Shown: positions 11,088 through 23,480, numbered from the stretch's first letter. The stretch: 64,000 nt of DNA from Carya illinoinensis (GCF_018687715.1 NC_056755.1:35607001-35671000), one strand, 5' to 3'. Translations and numbers: made by a program. The notes: generated from the sequence alone by a model not told the origin.

Positions 11088-11347
11088 TAAGGGTGAAAAC
11101 CGACATATCGGTTTCGGTTTTGGACAAAAACTGAAACCGCACCGATGGGTGAAAATATTGAAAATCTCGACCGAAACCGGCTGGAGAATGGGGAGGAAAC
11201 CGTTGTCCTCGGTCTCGGCATAACTTTGGTCGGTTCTTCGGCATCGTCGGTGGCTGTGTGCGCCGTGAGAGAGAGCGAGAGGCTGCGGTGAGGCCGCGAG
11301 ATTTTTGAGAGACAGAGAGAAATATGACCGCAACCCGTGAGGTAAGC

Positions 11348-11431
<84 letters not shown>

Positions 11432-11871
11432 GGCGAGTGGCGAAGGAGCTGTGCTGCGTGCGCCTTGAGAGAGAGAGAGAAGGAGAGAGAGAGCGAGAGA
11501 GAGAGAGAGAGAGGAGCGACGGCTGGTGAGAGTTTGAGAGATATGAAGAACGGAAGAAGAAGAAGACTGGAAAACGGCGCCGTTCCTTTAAATTTTTTTT
11601 CCAATACTAAGTTATAAAACGACGCCGTTTCACTTCAGTTTAAGTGAAATGGCGTCGTTTCATACATGTATAAATAAAAAAAAAATACTTAAACCATCGG
11701 TCGGTTCAACGGTCCGACCCAGGTTCAAATCGGGACCGAACCGCTGCACATCAGTTTTGAATCAAATCTACCGTGCGCCGACCGGTTCTACTCCGGTTCC
11801 GGCCGGTTCCGACCTCCGGCAGCCGGTCTGAGTCGATTCCGGTCGGTTCTTTGGTTTTTTGTACAGCCCTA
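11088..11871. mobile_element. Non-autonomous hAT-like element
   Basis: The left end taagggtgaaaacc and the right end gtacagcccta are an imperfect hAT-type inverted repeat (tagggctgtac as read inward from the right). The flanks attgacat (11080-11087) and attgacac (11872-11879) agree at 7 of 8 positions, the length expected for hAT target duplications. The arms are rich in ccggtt and aaccg motifs and the interior holds a long GA microsatellite. No transposase is encoded. The related autonomous element at 16409-25695 has a similar tagggctgta terminus. Confidence 0.7.
11351..11429. repeat. (GA)n microsatellite
   Basis: An uninterrupted GA run of about 79 bp lies here, with further GA-rich tracts at 11465-11515. 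It produces long spurious Arg-Glu and Ser-Leu frames on the two strands. Confidence 0.95.
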
Positions 11872-11879
11872 ATTGACAC

Positions 11880-13119
11880 CCTTTATGAGGATAGTTTCAG
11901 TGAATATCATTGCGCGGTTTGATTCTCCTTAAATCAAAAAAATTTCCTTCGAAGTGATATGTTTCTCGACTATGAGTGGAGAAATCATAGGGTTGGAATT
12001 GTTAGGCTCTATTTCCTATTTGTTTTGTAATCTTATACATTTTAATGTTTGTATTTGAACTTCTTTGAGGTCCCTCACCCTCTCTTATTGTATTTTCATA
12101 TGTAGTTAATCACATTTTTCCCCATAAAAGAAAGGCAGGATCGATGGATGGTGCAAGTGACAATTTTGATAAGTTTGAAATATCATCACTACAATACATC
12201 AATTCAACTATATAAAGTCCAAGTTTGACATCATGGTTCATTAGTGGCTAGAGAGTGTCTACTCGAATGGTTGTTAGAAGCCAGAACTCTAGCTAGTGCG
12301 TCAAGCTTTAGAGGTGCTTGACGGTTGTGATACTAGGGATGATTGACTTGGCATGCTCTCAACAACAAAAGGGCAAACCACTTAAGAGCATTCACTTTAG
12401 GAAGATCAAAAGTTTTGCCAAATTTTACTCAAATTATCTTTCAATATTTTAACCACTCATATTTCTAAAACATCCTATATCTCATTCCATATTCTTTCCC
12501 TTTTCTATTAAAATAATTTTTTTCTATTCTTTTTTATTATTATTTTGTAATTCACTTCATTTTACAATCCTAACAACTCACTCTTTTGTCTTTTTCTTTC
12601 TGGTTTGAACTATTGATCTCTAGAGAATATTTTAAACAAAAATTTAAATTATTTTTGAGTGAGTACGATAATATTTTCAAAATTATGACATTTTTAAGAA
12701 TAATTTTTTTTTCTCAAAATTTGCATTTTCCAACAGTAATATTTTCTAATGGTAATATTTTTTGTCCTTCTCCCAGTACTAATAATTTTTGTCATTTTCC
12801 TAATGTTCATATTTTCAATATTTTGATGTATAAATAAGAGCGCTTGTTCTTTCATTGATGTCCATAACAACCTCAATTTCATTTGAGATTAAAAGAAAAC
12901 TTTTATTCCGGCCTCATTCTTCCCTTCGCCCTTTCTATAGCTTGTTCTTTATTTGGCAAATTACTTCTTCACTTAGTCTCTGTATAGGAGTTGGAAATAG
13001 TTCTCAACAAAGATGGGGGATCAACATTTACTCATGGTGGTACTCGTCAAAGTCATAAGTACATTAGTTGTGATTATATACAAGGGCACGAATGACTTTT
13101 TTTTGTGACCATTTTGCAG
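11880..13119. other. Intergenic DNA with a possible MITE end
   Basis: No gene is visible. At 12383-12400, taagagcattcactttagg resembles the left terminus of the Harbinger-type MITEs found at 52657 and 56355, but I could not find a matching right end. It may mark the edge of the Harbinger remnant that follows. Confidence 0.4.
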
Positions 13120-14110
13120 AATCACCATATATCCCTCCAATATATTTCGAACGAGATTTCGTATGGATCGTTCTCATTTTCTTCATATTTAGCATGAAGT
13201 AGTGGCTTACGAGTCTTACTTCATTCAAAGAAGATATAATGTTGGAAGACTTGGTCTATATTCCTTTCAAAAGATAACTGTTGTACTTAGAAATGCTTGC
13301 ATATGGAGTAACTGCCGATTTCATAGATGAATACATATAGATTGGAGAAAGCACCATAATGGAGAGCTTGAAAAAATTTGTGGAAGTCGTCGTAAATATT
13401 TTTTCTAATGAATATTTGAGGTCTTCAATTGTCAATGATATTGTTCGATTGCTTTCAATTGGTGAGCAATGAGGATTCTCCAGGATGCTAGGGAGCATTT
13501 ATTGCATGCAGTGGAAGTGAAAAAATTGCTCATTTGCATGGAAATGTATGTACTCCGGTCGTAGTCTTAAACTAACTATTATCTTGGAATCGGTGGCATC
13601 ATATGATCTTTGGATATGAGATGCATTTTTTCGATTACTTGATTCTTATAATGATATCAATTATTCAATTAATACTAATAACTATACTTATAACTATACT
13701 AGAGAGATCATTTATTTTCATTGAGTTCATCCAAGGAAGTGCTCCTCCAATCAATTAGTCAATTAATACTAATAACTATACTATGAGATACAACCTTGTC
13801 AATGGTATATATCTCAAATGGTCAGCATTTGTAAAGAAGATCCCATGTCCATAAGCGAATAAGAAGAAATATTTTGCAATAGCACAAGAATCAACAATAA
13901 ATGATGTAGAGTATGCATTTGTGGTCCTTCAATAACACTTTGCAATCATTTATGGACCAGCTCGAATGTTCATAATCAATGATCTAAAAAATATTATGAA
14001 AGCAAGCATAATTCTACATAACATGATCATTGAAGACAAATGAGATGATAATGGAGTTCCCGACTTCAATGACAAACAAGTTGATGATATTCCTCTTGAA
14101 TTGCCGTGCA
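13120..14110 (+). pseudogene. PIF/Harbinger transposase (ALP1-like nuclease) pseudogene
   Basis: Reading the plus strand across frames gives a diverged copy of the plant Harbinger DDE nuclease. The fragments appear in the expected order: LAYGVTADFIDEY, then IGEST with ESLKKF, then VNIFSNEYLRS, then MLGSIYCMQWK, then TIILESVASYDLWI, then SYNDINYS, and finally LHNMIIED near 14010-14030. Stops occur throughout, and a stretch between about 13690 and 13880 is rearranged. The nuclease cannot be active. Family members cut and paste with TTA/TAA target duplications, which matches the MITEs at 52657 and 56355, although no direct link to this copy is shown. Confidence 0.8.
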
Positions 14111-14288
14111 ATCATACAGGTAAACTTTTAAAGTTCATTCAATGTCATCATCAAATTGGAGACACCTAAGCTCATTCTCAGCTCCAGTTGGATCTAATTG
14201 ATCATCATGGCAATTATATAGCCAATTGTAAAAAAAAAAAAGAAAAAAAAAAAGAGAACAACAAAAACTTCAAGTTTAGTGTAATATG
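14111..14288. other. Intergenic spacer
   Basis: Short A-rich DNA with a run of A and AG near 14230-14255. I see no gene. Confidence 0.4.
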
Positions 14289-14921
14289 TAGGGTTGAAGG
14301 TTTTTCTCCTTTGGACGGAGAAAACCGACCGAACCGATCGAATTCAGTCCAAGAAACTAAAGAAATTGAGTTTCTATTCCAGTCTCAAGGTAGTGCATTT
14401 TCAACCAACATTGGATCTAATTTAATATATAAATTTTTAAATAATTTTTATATGATATTTGTAATTTTTTAAGTAGTTATATAAATTAAAAGCAAGTAAT
14501 TATATGATTTTCAGCTTCTAACTAATTATAAGTAATTATTTATGTTTAGATTATATAAAAATTAAAGGTTAATAGTTTTAAGACAAAGTATTAACTATTA
14601 ATTATTGATAGTACACATACTATTAGTATTATTAATTTATTATACTTAATTAGTTAAGAATATACTTAGTTAGACTACTTAGATTATATCCTTTACTTGA
14701 TTTTTTTTTTATCATTCTATATAATTTTTTGTCAAAATCTTGAAAAATAGAAAAGAAAAAATGGCTTTAACTGAAATGCTCCGACAAGAGATTGGACCGA
14801 GCCAAAGAAGTCCAGTTTAGTCCAAAGTCCTTACTGGTCTGGACTTTTGATGGACCAAAAAAATAGGTCAAGTCTGAAATTCTCCTCCAAAATTGGCCAG
14901 ACCAGACCGATTACACTTATA
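14289..14921. mobile_element. Second non-autonomous hAT-like element
   Basis: The flanks gtaatatg (14281-14288) and gtaatatt (14922-14929) agree at 7 of 8 positions. The ends are tagggttgaagg on the left and ccgattacacttata on the right, a weak inverted pair. The arms carry the same ccgaccgaaccg and ccagaccagaccg character as the 11088-11871 element. It is 633 bp, non-coding, AT-rich inside. Confidence 0.6.
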
Positions 14922-16006
14922 GTAATATTTGTTGTTAGTTTGGTGTTTCCATTCCAATTATGATTTTATTTTGTGAATAAAATATATCACAACAAGATTT
15001 GGGCTAATTTTTTCTCAAGCATAAGCCATCTTCATTCTCAAAAGCAAATTGCTATTCAAACAGTATTCTCAATTACATGCATCCAACATCATGTTTAATG
15101 TTTAACATCACAAACATTGTCTAACATTACAAACAATGTCCTTAAGGGAAAAAATAATAAAAAAAAAGTTAAGGAGATATAAATTAACCATAAAATGTCA
15201 TCAAGAAAATTTTCACAATGATTAAAGAATTTATAATTTAATTGTCCTCTCATTTCACTAGTTATCTGCATTACGTTTTGCCATGATTTTCATTGACGTT
15301 GATGGAAATATGTTCTTTGTAATTCAGCTTAGCTAGTGATATTCGTCAACATAATCTGCTCATCCCTTTCTAACCGTTCCCTCTCCCGCTTTCTCCTCGA
15401 CTTTAAACTAGGTAAATTGAAGTTTGTCCATATCCAACTTGATCCTCTCGTCCTCCTACCATATTTTATGATACTCTATTTAACAATCGAAATGAATTTT
15501 ATGCTTCTTAAGACATAAATTAATACTCTTTCTCTTGAAGATGTGACTCCTCAAGAAGAGTATAATTCATCATGGAGATCTCGACAATGTCCTCATCTAT
15601 CCTATTTGTGGTCTTTCATTTCACTTTCTCCACTTTCCTTCCCACTTGCCTATCCAAGTCAACAACATGCTTCCCCTTAGCTTCATTTAGTTAATCTAGC
15701 ATAACAGATGTACGGGTTGGGGTTTGGCAACATTCGGGATCTTCGATTTGGGTGGTCCTTGGAGCAATGCTCAACCTATTTTGATTGATCCTTAACTAAA
15801 TGCCAACAAAGCTTTAATGGAAATTGAGTTTTCTCTAGTGATTAGTACATAATCTTAGCTTTGTTAAACTAGCAAAATACAAACAAATTGCACAATAATT
15901 AGTGTGCATTTATCCAAAACCAAAGCAACACAATATGTAAAATAGCAACAAGAAGTTAATAGATGAATATACCTTGTCATGCTCGGTCAAGCCACTTCGT
16001 TTTAAC
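14922..16006. other. AT-rich intergenic DNA
   Basis: No gene or known repeat is recognised. The 60-codon frame at 15336-15518 has no recognisable similarity. Confidence 0.5.
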
Positions 16007-16985
16007 TAAGGGTGTAAAAAAAAAATTAAAAAACTGGTTGAACCAGACCAAACTAGACCAAACCCACCAGTTTGATCCAATTTGTAAACAGTCTAGTGCA
16101 GTACTAGTTCTTAAAAATCGAAACCAGTTCTAAAGCGATGCGATATAGGTTTTCATATTTTAAAAATTAGTTTAAACTGAACCAAACCGGTATATATATT
16201 CATAATTTTTATATTATATATAATATTTTGTTTTATATTATATATATTATATGCTAAATTGGTAATTACAATAACACAAAATTCTAATCTTATTATTCAA
16301 ATCTATTATTTTTATAACATAAAATTAATATAACATGTCATATAACATAAAATTATAATTTTAAACATAAACATTAAGAGTTTTGCTACATACAAGCACA
16401 GTCGTGCATAGGGCTGTATATGAGCCGAGTTCGAGCGAGTTTGGGTTGTGCGAACTCGGCTCGTTCACAACTCGAGTCGAGCCCAAGCTCGGCTCGTCCA
16501 ATAAACGAGCCGAAGTTGACGCTCGAGCTCGGCTCGTTTACATTTAACCAAAACTCGAGCTCGGCTCGAGCTCGGTTTGTTAACGAGCCGAGCCCAAGCT
16601 CGACTCGAGATCGGCTCGAGTACATATATGTAATTTGCAAAATATACAATATACAAATAATATTCTGCATCAGAATAATAACAAATTATTTTTCTTTAAT
16701 GGAGAATAATAGCCACTTGCAACTTAAATTTAAATTTACATCATGAAGCCTTCTAGAGACTATTTATTGACATTTACTTTCTAAATAGAACTAGTGAATG
16801 AAAACAGAGTTTATTTACAAATTACAACAGTAAGAAATGAAACTTAGTACATTAAACTCCAAAACAAAGAATGAGATCTAAAATTGAAATCAGTGAAGTC
16901 CTCAATCTTCACGAATGCAGTCCAGAAGTCAGAACCATATACATTATTGCGCTGCTGTCTGCATACACTAACTAATACACAAAAA

Positions 16986-17850
16986 AATTTGTTAACAGAT
17001 TTTTAATCCCTTGCTCAAGTACTGTTAACTTAGTATACTGTCAAGGGATTTGTAACAGGAATGCAAAACTTAATTTGCACGAAATAAATGGCATATTTCA
17101 AACAGGTTGAAGCAGGTAGTAGCATTAGAAATTAGAATTAGCAAACTGCAATAAAATGGAATCAAATGGCAAACTCGCACAACAACTGACAAACCCAATA
17201 AAGTATACAAAACATGAATTTCACGAGCAGTAGAAGAAAATGGCAAGCTCACTGATTTTACAAAGCACGTCAGCATTTTAAATTACATATAGAGTGAAAT
17301 GGCAAGCTAGATTGTCCAAATTACACAGCAATTATACAAAACAGAAATCAAACAAGCAATACAATCAACATGGCAAGGTAACTAACAGTGAAACAAAATA
17401 CATTAGAGTTGCACGTGAAATTCTTCATAGAAACAAGTTCTCAAGAAACAAAAGGCATACACTAATCAATTAATCAAAGTCCTCATGCAGTTACCAAAAC
17501 AAAGTCAACATGACAGAACATATATAAAGCAGCAGGCTGCAGTAGCAATATGCATACAAAAAGGAAAGGAAAGGCTGATAGTTAAAGCAAATATGCCAAC
17601 TAGTTACCAACAAATTCACAATGACTAGAAGGGCCCAAACTTATACAATATTTGAGTTCACCATGACAGAAGTAAACAATTTCCCAAACTTGAACAGAAT
17701 CACCACAGGACAACCTACACACACTAATAAACAAAAAAAAAAACATTAATATAATATTTATTCCCTTGCAAAATTACTCAAGTACTTTTAACTTAGTAAT
17801 ATTGTCAAGGGATGTTTGCAATGCAAAATTTAATTTGCCATTTAAAGAAA
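16986..17850. repeat. Pair of direct repeats in the 3' part of the hAT element
   Basis: A block of about 100 bp reading atcccttgctcaagtactgt and gtcaagggat near 16986-17085 recurs at 17752-17850 with substitutions and small indels. Both copies end in aatgcaaaa followed by ttaatttgc. Their role is unknown. Confidence 0.7.
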
Positions 17851-18087
17851 TTTAGAAAATCTAGATGGTGAAGAGTTAGAACTTAGAAATTACCTGAACT
17901 TTCATGTGATCATATTAGATAGAAAAGCCAAACTGTCCAAATATTACAAAGTAAACTGTCCAAATATCAGAAAGTAAATCATATAGATTAACCAAAACAG
18001 ACTAGATAAAACTAGAAAACTGCCCAAAAGCTCCATAGATTAAACATGCTTAATTTAAACAGAATCTGAGTCTGTATGGGCCTATGG

Positions 18088-20321
18088 CTATGGCAAGAGA
18101 ATCTGAGTTTCTGATGGAACATCCTTCTATTGACAAGAAAAAAAAGTAGTTAGTATTGTTGTAAATAAATTAATAATAGTAAGTATAAAATAATAAAATA
18201 GCAATAGACAGTGTAAATTAAATAGATTACACTTACAGAATTGCTTGATGATCTTTTAAGCCCATATAATGCTCTAACCCAATCAGACCCACATAACAAC
18301 ATCTGGACAGTTTCAGTTGACAATGACGCTCGATGAGGATCAATGACTCTGCCTCCTGCGCTGAATGTTGATTCTGAGCTAACTGTGGTAATTGGGGTAG
18401 CTAATATATCTCGGGCCAATTTGGACAAAGTCCGAAATTTGAGACTATTTGTTTTCCACCAATCCAAGGCATCGAAACTTGCATCTGAACCCTCTTCACA
18501 GATATATATATATATACTCTCCTCTAAATAATTGTCCAGTTCTGATTTACTAGGCTGCACGGTATCAACACTCCTAACAAAAGATTTAAATAATGACTGG
18601 CCACTCTGCATGCTTCTCCCAGTCCCGACACTTGAGGAAGAACCAGATACATTCATTCGAGCATTATCCTGCTCTCTTTGTGCCTCAAGAGTTGAATTGT
18701 ATTCATGAACATACTCATGATATAACTCATGCAACACTTGAGAGACATGATCAATATTCTTAGCAGCATCCGGCATGTGATAAATTAAAGGAAAACAAAA
18801 CTGGATCAGGACCATTTTGAATCTAGGGTTTAAGACTGCAGCAATTGACATCAATAGATTACACTCCCCCCAATATTTGTCAAACTTAGCACTCATTTTC
18901 CTTACCATTGATTTCATGTACTCATTCTCATCTCTACTCTTCTTACCTAAGATGTCCTTCATTCTCCAAACTTCCGAAAGAAATAAGTTTGCTATTGGGT
19001 AATCACTTCCGGATACAATATTGGTGACTTCATTGAAAATAGCTAGTAGTTGACAAACATTTTCAACTTGCCCCCACTCTTCAACAGTTGGAACCCATTC
19101 AAAACATCTATCTCTATCACCATATCTAGGGAAAACTTCTTTGAACTGAATTGCAGCATCCAACATTAAATAAGTGCTGTTCCATCTTGTAGGCACATCT
19201 AAAATCAGTTTCTTTGAAGGCAATTGCAACTGTTTTGCAATTTCACTAAACTGTTTTAGCCTATTCTCTAATGCTACCAAATATTTTATACCATCTCTTA
19301 CACAATCAACAATATCCCTAATCTCCCCCAATCCATATTGTACAAGTAAATTTGTTATATGTGCACAACAACGTACATGAAATAGTTTCCCACCTACAGT
19401 CAATGTTCTTTTCAACCTAAAATCTTCTTTCAAGATCCGAATGGCAACATCATTAGAACTAGCATTGTCGACAGTAATTGAACTAATTTTATTCTCAATC
19501 CCCCAAGTTTGGAAACACTTTTCTAAAGCATCAGCAATAAGAAGGCCAGTATGTGGAGGTGGCACATTACAAAAGTTGAACACACGCCGTTGAAGATGCC
19601 AATCAGCATCTATAAAATGAACTGTCACTACCATATATGAAAGTTTTTGACAGGAAGTCCACATGTCAGTTGTGATATGAACTTTATTCACATGTTTAAG
19701 CAAAGTCCTTAACTTAGCCTTTTCATTCTCATAAGTTCTCATACATTCTTTCTTTGCAAGAGCCCGTGACATTTTTTCCCAATATGGAGTGTTTGCACTC
19801 ATGAATTTATTAAATACCACATGCTCCATCATAGAGAATGGATATTCATGGTAAAGTATCATATGAGCAGCAAGCTCTGGGACCCTACCACGATCATAGG
19901 TAAAGTTTGAGACAGTGAAGTTTCCATCTACCTCCTTAGACTCAACTGCTAAGACTTTTTGTTTTTTCTTAGACCCCATGTATGGCAAATAGGTTAGTAA
20001 GTGCCTACGTAGAGTAGTCGTAGAACTTGATCGAGAAGCTTTAAACAAGGTTTTACACCATTTACATTGAGGCTGTTTAACCTCATCCCTATCAACCTCG
20101 ACAGAATCATTCCATACATCAGAAGTCCTCTTTCTTTTTTTTCTTTCATTGGCTACTGTTTGCAATTCTATGGAAGCATTCTCAGTAGACACAGTATTAG
20201 GAGCCTAAGTATTTGCAGTATCTCCATCATTATCAGATATGGCCTCTACTAAACTAATCCCAATCGAGTTTTCATTTTCATACTCTTCTACCGGATGAAC
20301 TTCATTCACTGGATCACCCAT
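18088..20321 (-). pseudogene. hAT-family transposase, nearly intact, one in-frame stop
   Basis: This is the cut-and-paste transposase of the surrounding hAT element, in the plant RICESLEEPER/DAYSLEEPER-like branch. Exon 1 (20321 down to 18237) and exon 2 (18126-18088) join in phase across a 110-bp intron with gtaagt donor and cttgtcaatag acceptor; exon 2 ends at a TAG. From the ATG at 20321-20319 the frame is open except for one TAG at 20207-20205. The 652 exon-1 codons downstream of that stop contain the domains below, numbered from the GTG at 20192. A BED finger has CKWC at 43-46 and His64, but Tyr68 where a Cys or His ligand is expected. Asp176 (TTDMWTS), Asp242 (VDNASSND) and Glu607 (SSESTFSAGGRVID) fit the hAT DDE triad. 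A DUF4413-like middle and the C-terminal dimerisation region (LDWWKTN to LLCGSDW) follow. The next Met, residue 72, lies after the BED finger. Confidence 0.88.
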
Positions 20322-20396
20322 TTGCTAGGGTCTATTCATGGTAAACACAAAACCAGGAACATACAATAAGCATAAAGACATTGGCCAAAAATCAAT

Positions 20397-20655
20397 GTCT
20401 CCTTGTCTTGGTGGCTCAAGGTGCCTCCAGAAGCAAGGATACTAAAAGATGTTAAAGTCAAAATAATATGACTCCAACAGTTTTGTTATACAGCCTTGCC
20501 TTGATGGCTCAATGTGCCTCCAAAAGGAAAGGCTGATATAGTTGATTAATATCAACTATAACAGATGTTAAAGTCAAATTAATTTGACTCGAACAGTTTT
20601 AGTATACAATCTTGCCTTAGTGGCTCGATGTGCCTCCAGAAGCAAGGCACCTCAA
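20397..20655. repeat. Three diverged tandem copies, about 95-115 bp
   Basis: The motif cttgccttgatggctcaatg with tgcctcc and a downstream gatgttaaagtcaa block appear three times (near 20403, 20497 and 20613). They lie just upstream of the transposase coding start. A single related gactcgatgtgcctccagaa occurs at 24461. Confidence 0.7.
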
Positions 20656-20703
20656 CAACATAAACATAGAATTAATTGGATAAAATTAATCAACCAAAAC
20701 ATA

Positions 20704-23480
20704 TTAAACACTAGTACATTTCATAATTGAAGCAAGAACATAAACACAAGACAGATTGGATAAGATTAAGCAAGCAAGACATGATAAAGAAAGCATTGAG
20801 ATATACTTGAAGCAAGAAAATAGATTCACAAGCTGGCATTGAGATATAATTGAAGCAAGAACATAAACACAAGACAGATTAGATAAGATTAAGCAAGCAA
20901 GACATGATAAAGAAAGCATTGAGATATACTTGAAGCAAGAACAAAAACATACTTTAAGCAACAGAGGACAGATTCAAGCAAACATACTTTAAGTCTTGAA
21001 GCAAGAACATATGTGACGCCCCCAAATCCCCACGCCCGAACACGGGAAAATCGAGACGTCCGGATGGTGACAACCCAGGTCACCATCCTATCGACGGGTG
21101 CCGAGTGTGTGCAAAGGCAACAAATGTGCACGAAAGAACACGCAGCGGATAACGAAAGTCATAACTAAGTACCCGAATTTTCTTAACGTAATACAAGCTG
21201 TTTAAAACATACATAAATAAAATATTACAAAACACGCATATAATAAAATATCAAATACAAAGCATGACATCAGCAACCCGGTGAAGCCGCATCCTCGGGC
21301 TCAGCCTCCTCCTCCTCCTCCTCGAACTCTGCACCAAAAGCTACGGAACTAAAAATGGTACCGCAGGTAAGTAAAACCCAAACACTACCAGATAATAACA
21401 CATATAGAACTCAAACAATATGCATGAACCATGCCCAATGCACAAAACCCAAAGACACAGTTTTCCACACACGCTAAAATCACATTTTTTATCCGTATGC
21501 ACCATGACCTCCCCTAAGGGTCATCCGCACACCCTGGCTCCAGTGCCACACCGCAGAGTACCACCACGCATGTGACACCTAACGAGCGATGCCCAGTTCT
21601 GTGCCCCGCACGTTCGTAGCCAAGCATCCTCTAGCCCTCACCAGCGAAGGGCCACGGAGTCGGTGCGTAGAGCGATGCTCGGTTCCGCGCCCGGCGCGTT
21701 CGTAGCCGAGCAACCCCTAGCCCCCGCTCCCGTCGTCTAGCGACAACTCAGGGGACATCACTCAGTTTATTCCGCTCCCGAGTGACCAGAGGAGCTCCAT
21801 CGGGATAATACCCCATCCCGGCTTGGGGTTGTGATACACACGCACCCGTAAGACCACTTACGCCAATACACAGGCTTTTCACACTTAAACAAAAACACAC
21901 ATGCATGCACCATGTAATGCCATATCAATGCATAATAAGATAACCAACCAACATAAATCAATAAAACAAGTATCTCCGTCCTCCATCCATCCGACCCCCG
22001 AACTCCTCGGACTCAGTCCGGAATCAACCAACCAGCAGATTAAATAATTGAAAGAGCAATATATATTTAAATCTGAAAATAGGGTTTGAAAAATACTTAC
22101 AGCGCTATACGGTAATTTTAGAAAATAAGCGGCGTTGCAAACGGCGGCGGAAAAGCAACGTCACAGTGAAAATTCACTGCGGTCGTAGGTTTGAAAAACC
22201 CACTTTTGAACGGGGACAAACTAGGACACGAAATTGATAGGGAATGGTCTAGGGATGGTTGTGAAGCTATTGGAAGTGATGAACGGCCGTGGGTGGCGGC
22301 GGAATCGCCGGAAATGGCCGAAAAATGCAAATCGGAAACTAAGCTCGTAGGAGCTGTTCCGGTGGTCGTTGGAGGCCGGAAATGGGTGGGTTAGGACGGA
22401 AAGGGACCGGTGATGAAGTGGTGAAGAAATGGTGGCCGGAGATGGAGCGACGGCGGCGGATCGGAGCAAAATCCGTGCAGCCTTTGGAGAGCTTTTCCGG
22501 CCAAACGGCCGGCCGGTTGGGGGTGGGCTTTGGAGGGGTGGTGCGCCGGAGGGAGGGGAAGAGTTTGGGACCGGTGGTGGGCCACACGGTGGCCGGACGG
22601 CACTGGGTTGGGCTGAAGAGACGTTCAGCGTGAGGGAGAGGGAAGAGAGAGAGAGCTTGGGGGGACGACGCGGGAGAGAGAAAGAAAAAAAGAAAAAGAA
22701 GAAAAAAAAAAGAAAAAGAAAGGAAAAAGAAAAGAAGAAGAAAAAAGAAAAAAGAAAAAGAAAAAGAAAAAAAGAAAAAGAGATGTAGGGAAAAGAGGAG
22801 ATCTAATCCTCATTCCGGGAAACAAAACTAAACGGCCAAAACAGATTAAAAACCACAAAAACAACTAAAAGAAATAAAACACAACATCAAATAAATTAAA
22901 AACCAATTTTAAAACGCAAATAAATTAAAATAATTAAACTATATATTAATTAAAATAAAAACAATTATTCCAGCGAAAATACACTCAAAAGCGGGTCATC
23001 ACAACATAAACAGAGGACAGGTTGAATATGATTAATCAATCATATCATATTAAAAAAGCATAATTAAATAGTTGAAGCAAGAACCATAAATAATAATTAG
23101 TTATAAACCAAAACATATTGAAGAAAGCATACTTTAAGTCTTGAAGCAAGAACATAAACAGAGAACATGTTGAATAAGATTAGACAAAACATATTGGATA
23201 AACACATAACAGAACAAAACAGATTCAAGAAAGCATTGAGATATACTTGAAGCAAGAACATAAACAGAGGACAGGTTGAATAAGATTAATCAACCAAGAC
23301 AGAACATATTGGATAAACACATAACAGAACAAAATTGATAAAGAAAGCATTGAGATATACTTGAAGCAAGAAAATAAACAGAGGACAGGTTGAATAAGAT
23401 TCATCAACTATGAAAAAACATATTGGATAAACACATAACAGTATACAAAAACACATCAACATAGGCCAATTTATAAACAC
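20704..23480. repeat. Tandem repeat array split by the solo LTR
   Basis: Units of roughly 80-120 bp contain gaagcaagaacataaacaga, gacaggttgaataagatta and gaaagcattgagatatactt. They recur at 20720-21011 and, after the solo LTR, at 23004-23480. The array lies upstream of the transposase coding region on the minus strand, so it would sit in a 5' intron or leader. Copy boundaries are irregular. Confidence 0.7.
21012..23003. mobile_element. Solo LTR, 2.0 kb, nested in the hAT element
   Basis: It starts tgtgacgcccccaaat and ends gcgggtcatcaca (TGTGA...TCACA), and both flanks are acata (21007-21011 and 23004-23008), a perfect 5-bp target duplication. The interior is markedly more GC-rich than its surroundings up to about 22640, then becomes a long AAG/AAAG purine tract (22680-22790). 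It contains no gag or pol. Long LTRs starting TGTGAC are seen in Ty3/gypsy elements, so a gypsy origin is likely but not shown. Unequal recombination between two LTRs would produce this structure. Confidence 0.85.

Noticed and set aside
11053..11617. Frames rich in Ser-Leu or Arg-Glu on the two strands
   Set aside because: They are direct translations of the GA microsatellite inside a transposon.
16386..16746. Arg/Ser/Glu-rich frames on both strands
   Set aside because: They arise from the cgagc-type subterminal repeats of the hAT element.
22118..22864. Several overlapping frames on both strands
   Set aside because: They lie in the GC-rich and purine-rich parts of the solo LTR, and no domain is recognisable. 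Lys/Phe runs come from the AAG tract.
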